From: Pseudomonas fluorescens | Lineage (GTDB): Bacteria; Pseudomonadota; Gammaproteobacteria; Pseudomonadales; Pseudomonadaceae | NCBI RefSeq assembly: GCF_902498065.1 | Contig: NZ_CABVIR010000001.1 | Span: 1,674,001-1,738,000 of the forward strand | Reading direction: 5' to 3' | Length of the DNA stretch: 64,000 nt | Part shown: positions 1 to 8,466 of the stretch, in pieces | Layout: the number at the start of each line of letters is the position of its first letter | How positions within the stretch are numbered: the first letter of the stretch is position 1 | The notes under the pieces: model-generated | What the model was told of the DNA's origin: nothing | Databases searched by the model: none | Seen by the model: only the letters and a program-made list of their open reading frames with translations | Program-made: the position numbers and the translations under genes

Positions 1-2562
1 CCGATCGATATACGCCTGCACCGAGCCACCCTCACGCTGTATGACCTGATCCGCCTCCGCATCGGTGAAGTCCGGGTAAATATCCTTGATCTGTAACCTG
101 GTGGCTTGCAATGCCATGGCTTCACCCTGAGGCGTCGACGGGTAGCCTCCACCGCGCAGCCCCTGCCGTTCGAAGGTCAACCCTGAGTCGAGTCTTTGCA
201 GGCCGAGCAGGGTTTCGGCACGGGACAATGCCCGATCGCTGAGGCTGAGCCGCAACTCGCTGGCCGGATCCAGCGACGTGAGATGCAACACCGAGCGCTC
301 CTCCTCCGACAGCACGCCGAGGATCGCGTCGTAGAAATCCGTTGGCCGGCCTTCCCGCAGGTAACGGTTGCCCACCTTGATGACGCTTCGGTACTTAGGG
401 GTATCGAGGGCACCGCAACGGTCAAGAACCCGACCGGTGGAAGAGCCTTCGAGGATTTCGATCCGCAGATCTTTTGGCCAGCCGGGCAGGTTTTTCAGGG
501 AGTGAAATGCTAGCGTGTCCGTCTCGGCGTTCACCACCGAGCGCAGATAGAAGCCTTCATAAGCGCGATTGAGCCGCACCTGCTGTTGGTATTGCCGTGC
601 CTTGCCGTCCAGGCGTGCGAACACCTGCCTGGCCTCGGCAATGTCGGGCGGCCGTTGGATGTCCACGCCGTAGCGGTCGAGCATTTGCTCGATTGCGCTT
701 GTTGGCACGTCCGGGTATTGCTCCTGGAACAGCCGCACCCATTCCAGCTCCGAACGTTGAAGTGCCTGGTAACGCAGGCTGAATTGCGCAACATCCCCCG
801 CCGGACCGAGCGCCTGATCGATCCTGAAGCGATTGATGGTGTCAGCCAGCAAAGGCGTCGGCGCGCGACCCGCCTGAATCAACCGCAGCATGTCGTCATC
901 AATCGCGCAGACCTTGCCGATCTGCGCCAGCATTTCATCGCTGAACGACGCCACCGAGGGGCCAATGGCGCGAATGAGTTCGACCCGTGTCGCCGGCACC
1001 CCGTTCAACGGGTCGGGCGTTGGGGCAACAGCCACTTCCGGCGCAGGCCTTGCGCCTTCCTCTGTTGCATCGGCGATTGCCGCGTCACCTTTTAGCGCCG
1101 CCTCCGCGACGATCGGCAATGCATTGAGCAAGCCAAAAACAGTGCGCGTCGCACCCTCTGACCGTTCGCTGAATGTCTTGCCGTTGACCACCTGATCAAT
1201 CCCGTAACCCGCGTCGATAAGCCCGGCCAATGCCAATATTCCCTCGCCTCCCGGAACGAACAACGCCAAGGGTCCAAACCGGTTGACCCACTGCACAAGC
1301 GGTTCAACGACCGCACTTAAATTGTCACGATTGACCTGGGCATCGTCACGGATGGTCTCGATGCTGGCCCGGGCTGCCTGCTTCATCGTCAGCACACACA
1401 GGGCAAACGGATCGGTGGCGGAGTCAGGATCGTCGTAGCCAATGTACTCGTCCGGGTCCCAATAGCCGTCGTTGTTGAACAAACCGGCATTGTTCGTCAG
1501 CCAGTGTTTTGCCGGATACAACGCCATGCCATCGAGCGCCGTCAGAACACCGGCATGAAACGTACCGTCCTCACGGTCATCTTCGGCAAAGCGGGCGGCC
1601 AAAGCCTGCTTCGTTTCATTCACCTTGCCTAGTGCGGCAATCCATTGGTGCAGTTTTGTGGCGTCGGCGAATTCGTGCAGCGGGGAAGAATTGCCGGGAA
1701 TGTACAACAGCACTCTGGCACTGGCGGTGTCACGAAAGGCCCAGATATCTGTCGCGGTGTAACGGTAGAGCTTCAACCGCCCGGCCCTGACCGATGAAGG
1801 CGCGCGAGTCGGTGCTTGCAGTTGCTCGATGGCCAGCGTTTCCCATGGCTGATCCGGTGGCAAACCTGCCGCTTGCATCGCCAGTTCCAGGCCTTTTGGC
1901 GACAGGTGCTGTTCACGAAACTGCAACCAGGCTGCCATGACGAATGCTGCTTTGACCGACGTTCTCAACGCGTAAGGTTTGGCTGCGACAAGCACGTTCT
2001 CGGCTGGCCAGGCCTGACCGAGATACGCTTCGTACAAGTCCTTAAGTTCCAGCTCCCAGGCCCATTTCTTGAAATCGGCGGGCCTCAGATTGATCTGTGT
2101 CGACGGCCCGTAAACTTGCGGTGTGGTCTGGCGATAGATGCCTTCATACGTCTGGTGATTGCCGCTGCCGTGATCGGCAAACTCATCGACATTTTTCACG
2201 ATGCGTACGGCCGGTCCGATATCCGGTGGCGTGTACAAGCCGAACGCGGTTTCAGCGAAACGCCCATCCCCGACAGTCTGATAGTTGGACAGCAGCGTTT
2301 GCAGCAGCGATCGTGAGCTCGCCACCTGCCCTTGCTCCACACCATCAATGGCAGGATGGCCCTTGTAGTTGTAATCGAGCGTGACTAGCAAAGCTGTCTG
2401 CGGATCAATGGTCTGCCCCCATTTTTCCTTGATCAGACGCTCTCCAAACTGACCGGGGGTTTGGGGCAGCGCGATATCCAGCGCGGCTTTCAGTTCGTCG
2501 CGCAATCGCGCAGAGGGCGTGGGATGAGGGCCGGCAGCATCGTTATGAAGCAACTCTTTCAT
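1..2562 (-). CDS. DUF6543 / dermonecrotic-toxin-N-type large protein, 3' end outside window
   Basis: This is the first 854 codons of an open frame that reaches the left edge without a stop. The start is ATG at 2562 with GGAA about 8 bases upstream; an in-frame ATG at 2574 is an alternative without a clear ribosome site. The N-terminal few hundred residues have the look of the dermonecrotic toxin N-terminal domain (formerly DUF6543), found in very large Pseudomonas proteins. Residues about 665-760 include the string LKNLPGWPKDLRIEILEG and further segments typical of that family. Those proteins often continue into leucine-rich repeats and a NEL-type E3 ligase domain, but that part would lie outside the window, so it cannot be claimed. 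No signal peptide is seen. A role in host or competitor interaction is inference from family membership only. Confidence 0.75.
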   Translation of the reverse strand, partial: MKELLHNDAAGPHPTPSARLRDELKAALDIALPQTPGQFGERLIKEKWGQTIDPQTALLVTLDYNYKGHPAIDGVEQGQVASSRSLLQTLLSNYQTVGDGRFAETAFGLYTPPDIGPAVRIVKNVDEFADHGSGNHQTYEGIYRQTTPQVYGPSTQINLRPADFKKWAWELELKDLYEAYLGQAWPAENVLVAAKPYALRTSVKAAFVMAAWLQFREQHLSPKGLELAMQAAGLPPDQPWETLAIEQLQAPTRAPSSVRAGRLKLYRYTATDIWAFRDTASARVLLYIPGNSSPLHEFADATKLHQWIAALGKVNETKQALAARFAEDDREDGTFHAGVLTALDGMALYPAKHWLTNNAGLFNNDGYWDPDEYIGYDDPDSATDPFALCVLTMKQAARASIETIRDDAQVNRDNLSAVVEPLVQWVNRFGPLALFVPGGEGILALAGLIDAGYGIDQVVNGKTFSERSEGATRTVFGLLNALPIVAEAALKGDAAIADATEEGARPAPEVAVAPTPDPLNGVPATRVELIRAIGPSVASFSDEMLAQIGKVCAIDDDMLRLIQAGRAPTPLLADTINRFRIDQALGPAGDVAQFSLRYQALQRSELEWVRLFQEQYPDVPTSAIEQMLDRYGVDIQRPPDIAEARQVFARLDGKARQYQQQVRLNRAYEGFYLRSVVNAETDTLAFHSLKNLPGWPKDLRIEILEGSSTGRVLDRCGALDTPKYRSVIKVGNRYLREGRPTDFYDAILGVLSEEERSVLHLTSLDPASELRLSLSDRALSRAETLLGLQRLDSGLTFERQGLRGGGYPSTPQGEAMALQATRLQIKDIYPDFTDAEADQVIQREGGSVQAYIDR

Positions 2563-2693
2563 GGTGCATTCCATTGCAATCATTTCAGGAACACCACCCT
2601 ACCCAACCTGGGCCGCCGAAAAAGCCGGACCGATTGACAGTGACGATAGGAAATTTCGCTGCTTACACGGGAAAAACGCGCCCTTGTGGAAGG

Positions 2694-2723
2694 CAAAAAA
2701 AACCGTGGAGGTAATCCACGGTT
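2694..2723 (-). terminator. Rho-independent terminator of sohB
   Basis: On the minus strand, 9-base arms AACCGTGGA and TCCACGGTT (2715-2723 and 2701-2709) enclose a 5-base loop. A run of T residues follows in the direction of sohB transcription. It sits about 30 bases past the sohB stop. Confidence 0.85.
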
Positions 2724-2754
2724 TCATTTTTCAGGGCAATGGAGTTTTGAAAAC

Positions 2755-3777
2755 TCACCAGAAGCGTTGCTGGGTCAACCGGCTCCACCAGCTCAGCAAT
2801 ACGCGATCGACCGAACCGCTGGCCGCCATGCCGATGCGCTCCTGCAGGCTTTTGCGTTCGGCATAGTGCAGGTGATAAAGCTCCGACTTCTTCGCACGTT
2901 CGGCGAGGTATTCATCGCTGGTCTTGAGTTCGTCCACCAGTTGCTTGTCCAGTGCCGCGATACCGAGCCAGATTTCGCCGGTCGCCACTTCGTCGATGGC
3001 CAGTTGCGGGCGATAACGGGCAACGAAGTTCTTGAACAGTTGGTGAGTGATGTCCAGGTCTTCCTGGAATTTCTCACGGCCCTTTTCGGTGTTTTCGCCA
3101 AACACGGTGAGGGTGCGTTTGTATTCGCCGGCGGTCAGCACTTCGAAGTCGATGTCGTGTTTTTTCAGCAGACGGTTGACGTTGGGTAACTGCGCCACCA
3201 CGCCGATCGAGCCGAGAATCGCGAACGGCGCGCTGATGATCTTCTCGCCGATGCACGCCATCATGTAGCCGCCGCTGGCCGCGACCTTGTCGATGCACAC
3301 GGTCAACGGCACGCCGGCATCTCGGATACGCGCCAGTTGCGAGGATGCCAGGCCGTAGCTGTGAACCATGCCGCCGCCGCTTTCCAGACGCAACACCACT
3401 TCATCCTTGGGCGTGGCCAGGGTCAGCAGCGCGGTGATCTCGTGACGCAGGCTTTCAGTGGCCGACGCCTTGATGTCACCGTCAAAATCCAGCACGAACA
3501 CCCGAGGCCTGGCTTCGGGTTTCTTCTTTTGCTTTTTCTCGGATTTAGCCTCGACCTTGCGCAAGGCCTTGAGCTGGTCCTTGTCGAGCAAGGTCTGCTC
3601 CAGGCGTTCGCGCAGCCCTTTGTAGAAATCATTGAGTTTGCTGACTTGCAATTGGCCGGCCGACTTGCGTCGACTTTTGCTGCGCAATGCCGCGAAACTG
3701 GCCAGGACCACCAGAATGGCGATCACCAGTGTCACGGTTTTAGCCAGAAAACTGGCGTACTCGGACAGAAAATCCAC
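2755..3777 (-). CDS. sohB: Inner-membrane protease SohB (S49 family)
   Basis: This 340-residue protein matches the usual length of SohB, a signal-peptide-peptidase-like serine protease anchored in the inner membrane and facing the periplasm. Residues about 12-31 form the single N-terminal membrane segment, followed by a Lys/Arg-rich stretch (about 32-90). The S49 core contains the nucleophile Ser168 in VAASGGYM and the general-base Lys220 in GEYKRTLT, the Ser-Lys dyad of the family. The gene is divergent from the histidine phosphatase gene and ends in a strong terminator, so it is probably monocistronic. The identification is confident; the physiological substrate is not known from sequence. 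Confidence 0.93.
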   Translation of the reverse strand: MDFLSEYASFLAKTVTLVIAILVVLASFAALRSKSRRKSAGQLQVSKLNDFYKGLRERLEQTLLDKDQLKALRKVEAKSEKKQKKKPEARPRVFVLDFDGDIKASATESLRHEITALLTLATPKDEVVLRLESGGGMVHSYGLASSQLARIRDAGVPLTVCIDKVAASGGYMMACIGEKIISAPFAILGSIGVVAQLPNVNRLLKKHDIDFEVLTAGEYKRTLTVFGENTEKGREKFQEDLDITHQLFKNFVARYRPQLAIDEVATGEIWLGIAALDKQLVDELKTSDEYLAERAKKSELYHLHYAERKSLQERIGMAASGSVDRVLLSWWSRLTQQRFW

Positions 3778-3980
3778 AGTTACTCCTTCAATACAGTGCG
3801 CTGCATAAACGCGCGCGGGATACCACCAGCATACCCATGCGCCGGCCCCGCGGCCAGCCGTGAAAGCTCTGGCAACAGGCCTGTAACGAGCATTTCAAAC
3901 AAGCGTATGTTTTTTCATTGACAGCTCACCGTCATCCTCATAACCTCGCCGAACCTTCAACGTACCGGGATGACGCGGAC

Positions 3981-4691
3981 GTGGGCAGTATCTATTTGAT
4001 TCGACATGGCCAGGCCTCCTTTGGTGCAGACGACTATGACGTCCTGTCGCCGACCGGTGTTCGCCAGGCAGAAATCCTCGGCCAGCACCTCGCCGGGCTG
4101 GGCATCAGCTTCGATCGCTGCCTCTCGGGCGACTTGCGCCGTCAGCAGCATACTGCCAGCAGTGCGCTGGAACAGTTCGCTGCCGCAGGCTTGCCGGTGC
4201 CGATTGTGGAAACCGATTCCGCCTTCAACGAATTCGACGCCGATGCGGTGATCCGTGCGCTGTTGCCGGCCATGCTCGACGATGAGCCCGAAGCGTTGGA
4301 GATCCTGCGCAACGCCGCGCAAAACCGCGCTGAGTTCCAGCGTATCTTCGCCCTGATCATCGAACACTGGCTCGCCGGTACGTATGACACGCCGGGCCTG
4401 GAAAGCTGGCTGGGTTTTGTCGAGCGGGTGCAGGCCGGTCTGCACCGAATCCTCGAAAGCGCCGACAACACTCAGAAAATCGCCGTGTTCACCTCCGGCG
4501 GCACCATCACTGCCCTGCTCCACCTCATTACCCAAATGCCCGCCAAGCAGGCCTTTGAACTGAACTGGCAAATCGTCAACACCTCGCTCAACCAACTGAA
4601 ATTCCGTGGTCGCGAGGTGGCACTGGCTTCTTTCAACAGTCATGCGCATTTGCAACTGTTGAAAGCACCGGAACTCATCACGTTTCGCTGA
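3981..4691 (+). CDS. Histidine phosphatase family protein
   Basis: The protein opens with the phosphoglycerate-mutase-like signature YLIRHGQASFG, in which the His of RHG is the phospho-accepting residue. It ends near a second conserved region, VFTSGGTITALLH, where a classical family member would carry a catalytic His. Members remove phosphate from small molecules or proteins; the substrate cannot be predicted. I chose the GTG at 3981 because the family core begins immediately after it, giving 236 residues. The frame is open back to a start at 3918, which would add 21 residues with no family similarity. An SCP2-domain gene follows 64 bases downstream on the same strand and may be co-transcribed. 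Confidence 0.85.
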   Translation: MGSIYLIRHGQASFGADDYDVLSPTGVRQAEILGQHLAGLGISFDRCLSGDLRRQQHTASSALEQFAAAGLPVPIVETDSAFNEFDADAVIRALLPAMLDDEPEALEILRNAAQNRAEFQRIFALIIEHWLAGTYDTPGLESWLGFVERVQAGLHRILESADNTQKIAVFTSGGTITALLHLITQMPAKQAFELNWQIVNTSLNQLKFRGREVALASFNSHAHLQLLKAPELITFR

Positions 4692-4755
4692 GTCCGGACT
4701 ATTGTGACCCTGGCTGTAATCACCCAGCTCTAATTACCCAAGAAAGGATCGAACC

Positions 4756-5070
4756 ATGACCTCCGTAGCTGATGCCGTACAAGCAATGAAAGCCAAGTTC
4801 AACCCAGCCGCTGCTGCCGGTCTGGACCTGGTATTCGGTTTCCGCATCGACGACACCAAGAATTTCTCGCTGATCGTCAAGGACAGCACCTGCGAGCTGA
4901 AAGAAGGCGAAAACCCGGACGCCCAGGTCACTCTGGTGATGGACGGCGAAACCCTGGAAGGCATCGTTGACGGTTCGACCGACGGCATGCAGGCGTTCAT
5001 GGGCGGCAAGCTGCGCGCTGAAGGCGACATGATGCTGGCCATGAAACTGTCCGAGCTGTTCCCAAGCTAA
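4756..5070 (+). CDS. SCP2 sterol-binding domain protein
   Basis: This 104-residue protein consists of one SCP2 (sterol carrier protein 2) domain, a hydrophobic-tunnel fold that binds acyl chains or other lipids. The motifs VTLVMDGETLEGIVDG and AFMGGKLRAEGDMMLAMKL are typical of the family's lipid pocket and C-terminal helix. AGAAAGGA lies 8-9 bases before the ATG. The gene follows the histidine phosphatase gene and ends in a strong terminator. It is a soluble cytoplasmic protein without a signal peptide. The family call is firm; the ligand is unknown. Confidence 0.9.
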   Translation: MTSVADAVQAMKAKFNPAAAAGLDLVFGFRIDDTKNFSLIVKDSTCELKEGENPDAQVTLVMDGETLEGIVDGSTDGMQAFMGGKLRAEGDMMLAMKLSELFPS

Positions 5071-5110
5071 GACGGCGGTTCCCGCGCCCGGGAGCCTCTC
5101 TGTCTGCAAA

Positions 5111-5145
5111 CGAATCCCGCCCCTTGTGGCGGGATTCGTCGTTTT
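5111..5145 (+). terminator. Rho-independent terminator after SCP2 gene
   Basis: Perfect 11-base arms CGAATCCCGCC (5111-5121) and GGCGGGATTCG (5128-5138) enclose a 6-base loop and are followed by TCGTTTTT. This closes the histidine phosphatase/SCP2 unit. Confidence 0.9.
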
Positions 5146-5252
5146 TCACCTTTGGAAAACCGCCCTCTGCAGATTTGCGGTCTATATTCCTTCTGGCCGT
5201 ATGCGTCAGACATCGGCTGTTCAATCCGATCATTTTTGCGGAGAACACTGCT

Positions 5253-7211
5253 ATGCCCCCACCTGACGACCGCGACGGTTTCAACCGTCGACGTGTATTG
5301 CAAGGCCTTTCGGCAGGTGCCGTCGGTGCCTGGATCAGCCCGCTGTTCGCAGGGAGTAAAACCATGCCAGATACCCCGGCCGACCTCATTCTGTACAACG
5401 GACGCCTGCACACCGTCGATCGCAAGAAACCCCAGGCCAGTGCCGTCGCGATCAAGGACGGACGCTTCGTGGTGGTCGGCAGTGACGCTCAGGCCATGGC
5501 CCTGCAAGGCCCCGGCACGCAAATTATTGATTTGCACGGTCGCACGGTCATTCCCGGTCTCAACGACTCGCACCTGCACCTGATTCGCGGCGGCCTGAAT
5601 TACAACCTTGAACTGCGCTGGGAAGGCGTGCCGTCACTGGTCGATGCGTTGCGGATGCTCAAGGATCAGGCCGACCGCACCCCCACGCCACAATGGGTGC
5701 GGGTGGTCGGTGGCTGGAACGAATTCCAGTTCGCCGAAAAGCGCCTGCCAACGATTGATGAACTGAACAAAGCCGCGCCGGATACGCCGGTGTTCGTGCT
5801 GCACCTCTACGACCGTGCCCTGCTCAACCGCGCTGCGTTGAAAGTGGTCGGCTACACCCGCGACACACCGAACCCGCCGGGCGGTGAAATCCAGCGTGAC
5901 GCCAACGGCGACCCGACCGGCATGCTGATCGCCCGCCCCAATGCGATGATTCTTTACTCGACGCTGGCCAAGGGACCGAAACTGCCGCTGGAGTACCAGG
6001 TCAACTCGACCCGGCAGTTCATGCGCGAACTCAATCGCCTCGGTGTCACCAGCGCCATCGATGCCGGCGGCGGTTATCAGAACTACCCGGACGATTACCA
6101 GGTGATCGAGCAGTTGGCCAAAGACCAACAGCTGACAGTCCGGATCGCCTACAACCTGTTCACGCAGAAACCCAAGGAAGAGCTGACCGATTTCAAGAAC
6201 TGGACCGGTACGTCACATTACGGTCAGGGCGACGATTTTCTGCGGCACAACGGTGCTGGGGAAATGCTGGTGTTTTCGGCGGCGGATTTCGAAGACTTCC
6301 TTGAACCACGCCCGGACCTGCCGCAAACCATGGAGCAGGAACTGGAACCGGTGGTCCGGCACCTGGTGGAACAGCGTTGGCCATTCCGCCTGCACGCCAC
6401 GTACAACGAATCCATCAGCCGCATGCTTGATGTATTCGAGAAGGTCAATCGCGACATTCCGTTCGATGGTTTGCCGTGGTTTTTCGACCACGCCGAAACC
6501 ATCACGCCGCAGAACATCGAACGGGTCAAAGCCTTGGGCGGCGGCATTGCGATTCAGGACCGCATGGCATTTCAAGGCGAGTACTTCGTCGACCGCTACG
6601 GCGCCAAGGCTGCCGAACACACACCACCGATCGCGCGCATGCTTGCCGAAGGCATTCCGGTCGGTGCCGGTACCGACGCCACGCGGGTGTCGAGCTACAA
6701 CCCCTGGACCTCGATGTATTGGCTGGTCAGCGGCCGCACCGTCGGAGGTCTGGAGCTGTACCCGCAAGGCTTGAGCCGCGACACCGCGCTGGAACTGTTC
6801 ACCCATGGCAGCGCCTGGTTCTCCTCCGAGCAAGGCAAGAAAGGCCAGATCAAGGTCGGGCAACTGGCGGACCTGATTGCGCTGTCGGCGGACTATTTCC
6901 ACATCGAGGACGAAGCAGTCAAATGGATCGAGTCGGTGCTGACGATTGTCGACGGCAAGATCGTCTATGGCACCGCAGAATTCGAAAAGCTCGGACCGCC
7001 GCCGGTACCGGTGGTGCCGGAATGGTCTCCGGTGGTCAACGTGCCGGGCCATTGGCGACCGCTGGCGCCGATGACGGCGCAGGTTCATCAGTGTATGGGA
7101 GCTTGCGCAGTGCATGCCCACAGCCATGAGCGGGCGCGATTGTCCTCGGCGCCGGTGAGTGACTTTCAGGGATTCTGGGGGGCGTTTGGCTGTTCGTGTT
7201 TTGCGTTTTGA
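5253..7211 (+). CDS. Tat-exported amidohydrolase (YtcJ-like, amidohydrolase family 3)
   Basis: The start is ATG at 5253 with GGAG 9-12 bases upstream, giving 652 residues. The N-terminus has a twin-arginine-type leader, FNRRRVLQGLSAGAVGAW, suggesting folded export to the periplasm. The mature part has the amidohydrolase metal-binding motif HLHL (in NDSHLHLIRGG). It also has later metal/catalytic segments such as FDHAETITP and GAGTDATRVSSYNP. Family members hydrolyse amide or ester bonds in small molecules; the substrate is unknown. The C-terminus carries an extra Cys/His-rich tail (CMGACAVHAHSHERAR, ending CSCFAF) beyond the catalytic domain, which may bind metal. A long REP-like repeat follows the stop. 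Confidence 0.85.
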   Translation: MPPPDDRDGFNRRRVLQGLSAGAVGAWISPLFAGSKTMPDTPADLILYNGRLHTVDRKKPQASAVAIKDGRFVVVGSDAQAMALQGPGTQIIDLHGRTVIPGLNDSHLHLIRGGLNYNLELRWEGVPSLVDALRMLKDQADRTPTPQWVRVVGGWNEFQFAEKRLPTIDELNKAAPDTPVFVLHLYDRALLNRAALKVVGYTRDTPNPPGGEIQRDANGDPTGMLIARPNAMILYSTLAKGPKLPLEYQVNSTRQFMRELNRLGVTSAIDAGGGYQNYPDDYQVIEQLAKDQQLTVRIAYNLFTQKPKEELTDFKNWTGTSHYGQGDDFLRHNGAGEMLVFSAADFEDFLEPRPDLPQTMEQELEPVVRHLVEQRWPFRLHATYNESISRMLDVFEKVNRDIPFDGLPWFFDHAETITPQNIERVKALGGGIAIQDRMAFQGEYFVDRYGAKAAEHTPPIARMLAEGIPVGAGTDATRVSSYNPWTSMYWLVSGRTVGGLELYPQGLSRDTALELFTHGSAWFSSEQGKKGQIKVGQLADLIALSADYFHIEDEAVKWIESVLTIVDGKIVYGTAEFEKLGPPPVPVVPEWSPVVNVPGHWRPLAPMTAQVHQCMGACAVHAHSHERARLSSAPVSDFQGFWGAFGCSCFAF

Positions 7212-7290
7212 ATTGATTGGTTCTGCCCTCACAGCGGGGCAGATCAAAAGCCAAAGCAAAAGCCAGATCAAAAACTGGAGCGAACTCATA

Positions 7291-7394
7291 CCTGTGGGAG
7301 CTAGCCTGCTAGCGATGGACGTCCAGACACCACATTCATTCAGACCGCACGCGTTATCGTTGGCGTCCATCGCTAGCAGGCTAGCTCCCACAGG
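7291..7394. repeat. REP/BIME-type inverted repeat, copy A
   Basis: Thirty-base arms at 7291-7320 and 7365-7394 are near-perfect inverted repeats, each beginning or ending in the CCTGTGGGAGC motif. A 44-base spacer lies between them. The spacer and both flanks (about 7215-7440) resemble copy D at 25660-25765, including the sequence AATGCGTAC just outside the right arm. It lies between the amidohydrolase gene and a LysR gene, and fills most of this roughly 280-base gap. Confidence 0.9.
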
Positions 7395-7496
7395 GGGGAA
7401 TGCGTACGTTTGTAGAGGCCGCCTCGCGCCAATGCGCACCAAACGGGTTCGCCTGTATCCGTTTACAATGCCCGCACCTCCCACACCGGCCACCCC

Positions 7497-8360
7497 ATGG
7501 ACATCGACCTCGCCCGCACCTTTCTGGAAATCGTCCGCCACGGCAGCCTCGCCGCTGCGGCGGAAAAACTCCACGTTACCCAGACCGCGATCACCGCGCG
7601 CGTGCAGAAACTCGAAAGCCAACTGGGCAGCACGCTGTTCGTGCGCAACCGCGCCGGCGCCCGCCTGACCCCGAACGGCGAGGCATTTGTGGTGTACGCC
7701 AATCAACTGGTCGAAACCTGGGACGCTGCGCGTCGGGACTTGCCCTTGCCCGAGGGTTACCACGACGTATTGCACATCGGTGGCGAGGTCAGCCTGTGCA
7801 ACCCGCTGATGCTCAGCTGGGCCGGCGAGCTGCGGGAGAAAATTCCCAGCCACGCGCTGCGCATGGAAATCCGTGACGGCGAAAACCTGCTGCGCCAACT
7901 GGAACTGGGGGTGTTGGACGCGGCGCTGGTCTATCAGCCGGAGTATTGGCCGCGCCTGCAAGTCGAGCAGGTGCTGGAAGAAAAACTGGTCCTCGTGCGG
8001 CTGCCCGGTAAACCCGATCCCTATGTCTACATCGACTGGGGCCCGGATTTCCGTCGCCAACACGATGCGGCCTTACCGGAAAAAGCCAAGGCTGCCCTGA
8101 GCTTCAATCTCGGCCCACTGGGCTTGCAGTACATCCTTGAAAATGGCGGCAGTGGCTATTTCCGTACCCGCGTGGTGCAGAGTTATCTGGAAAGCGGCGT
8201 ACTGGAGCAGGTGCCCAAAGCTCCGGAATTCAGCTACCCAACCTATCTGGTCTACTCCCGCGACCGCGACTCGGCGACCCTGCAAAGGGCCTTCGACCTG
8301 CTACGCCAAGTCATCCAGTCCGATGAAGACTGGTCGCAACGCTGGAACCCGCTGACCTGA
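7497..8360 (+). CDS. LysR-family transcriptional regulator
   Basis: This 287-residue protein has an N-terminal winged helix-turn-helix (about residues 3-62, with SLAAAAEKLHVTQTAITARV) typical of LysR regulators. A periplasmic-binding-protein-like effector domain follows (about 90-280). The ATG at 7497 places the helix-turn-helix at the normal distance from the N-terminus. It precedes, on the same strand, the hydroxylase/SMP-30-like pair, separated by about 105 bases. It could regulate that pair or the upstream amidohydrolase gene, but no operator is evident. The ligand is unknown. Confidence 0.93.
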   Translation: MDIDLARTFLEIVRHGSLAAAAEKLHVTQTAITARVQKLESQLGSTLFVRNRAGARLTPNGEAFVVYANQLVETWDAARRDLPLPEGYHDVLHIGGEVSLCNPLMLSWAGELREKIPSHALRMEIRDGENLLRQLELGVLDAALVYQPEYWPRLQVEQVLEEKLVLVRLPGKPDPYVYIDWGPDFRRQHDAALPEKAKAALSFNLGPLGLQYILENGGSGYFRTRVVQSYLESGVLEQVPKAPEFSYPTYLVYSRDRDSATLQRAFDLLRQVIQSDEDWSQRWNPLT

Positions 8361-8466
8361 GTCCGCTTTACACCGGATCATGGCGTTTGTGTCCTCAAGC
8401 TTCGGTCCGCCCTGCACGGCGGGATCGTCTAATCTGCTGGGACAACAATAACCACAGGTGACCGCA

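Noticed and set aside
7159..7668. Frame across repeat copy A translating to a PVGASLLAM-type protein
   Set aside because: This is a translation of the repeat itself; the same peptide appears from copy D. It is not a gene.
6213..8063. A long minus-strand frame of over 600 codons opposite the amidohydrolase and LysR genes
   Set aside because: It is antisense to two well-supported genes, runs through a repeat and has no family similarity; long antisense frames are common in GC-rich DNA.
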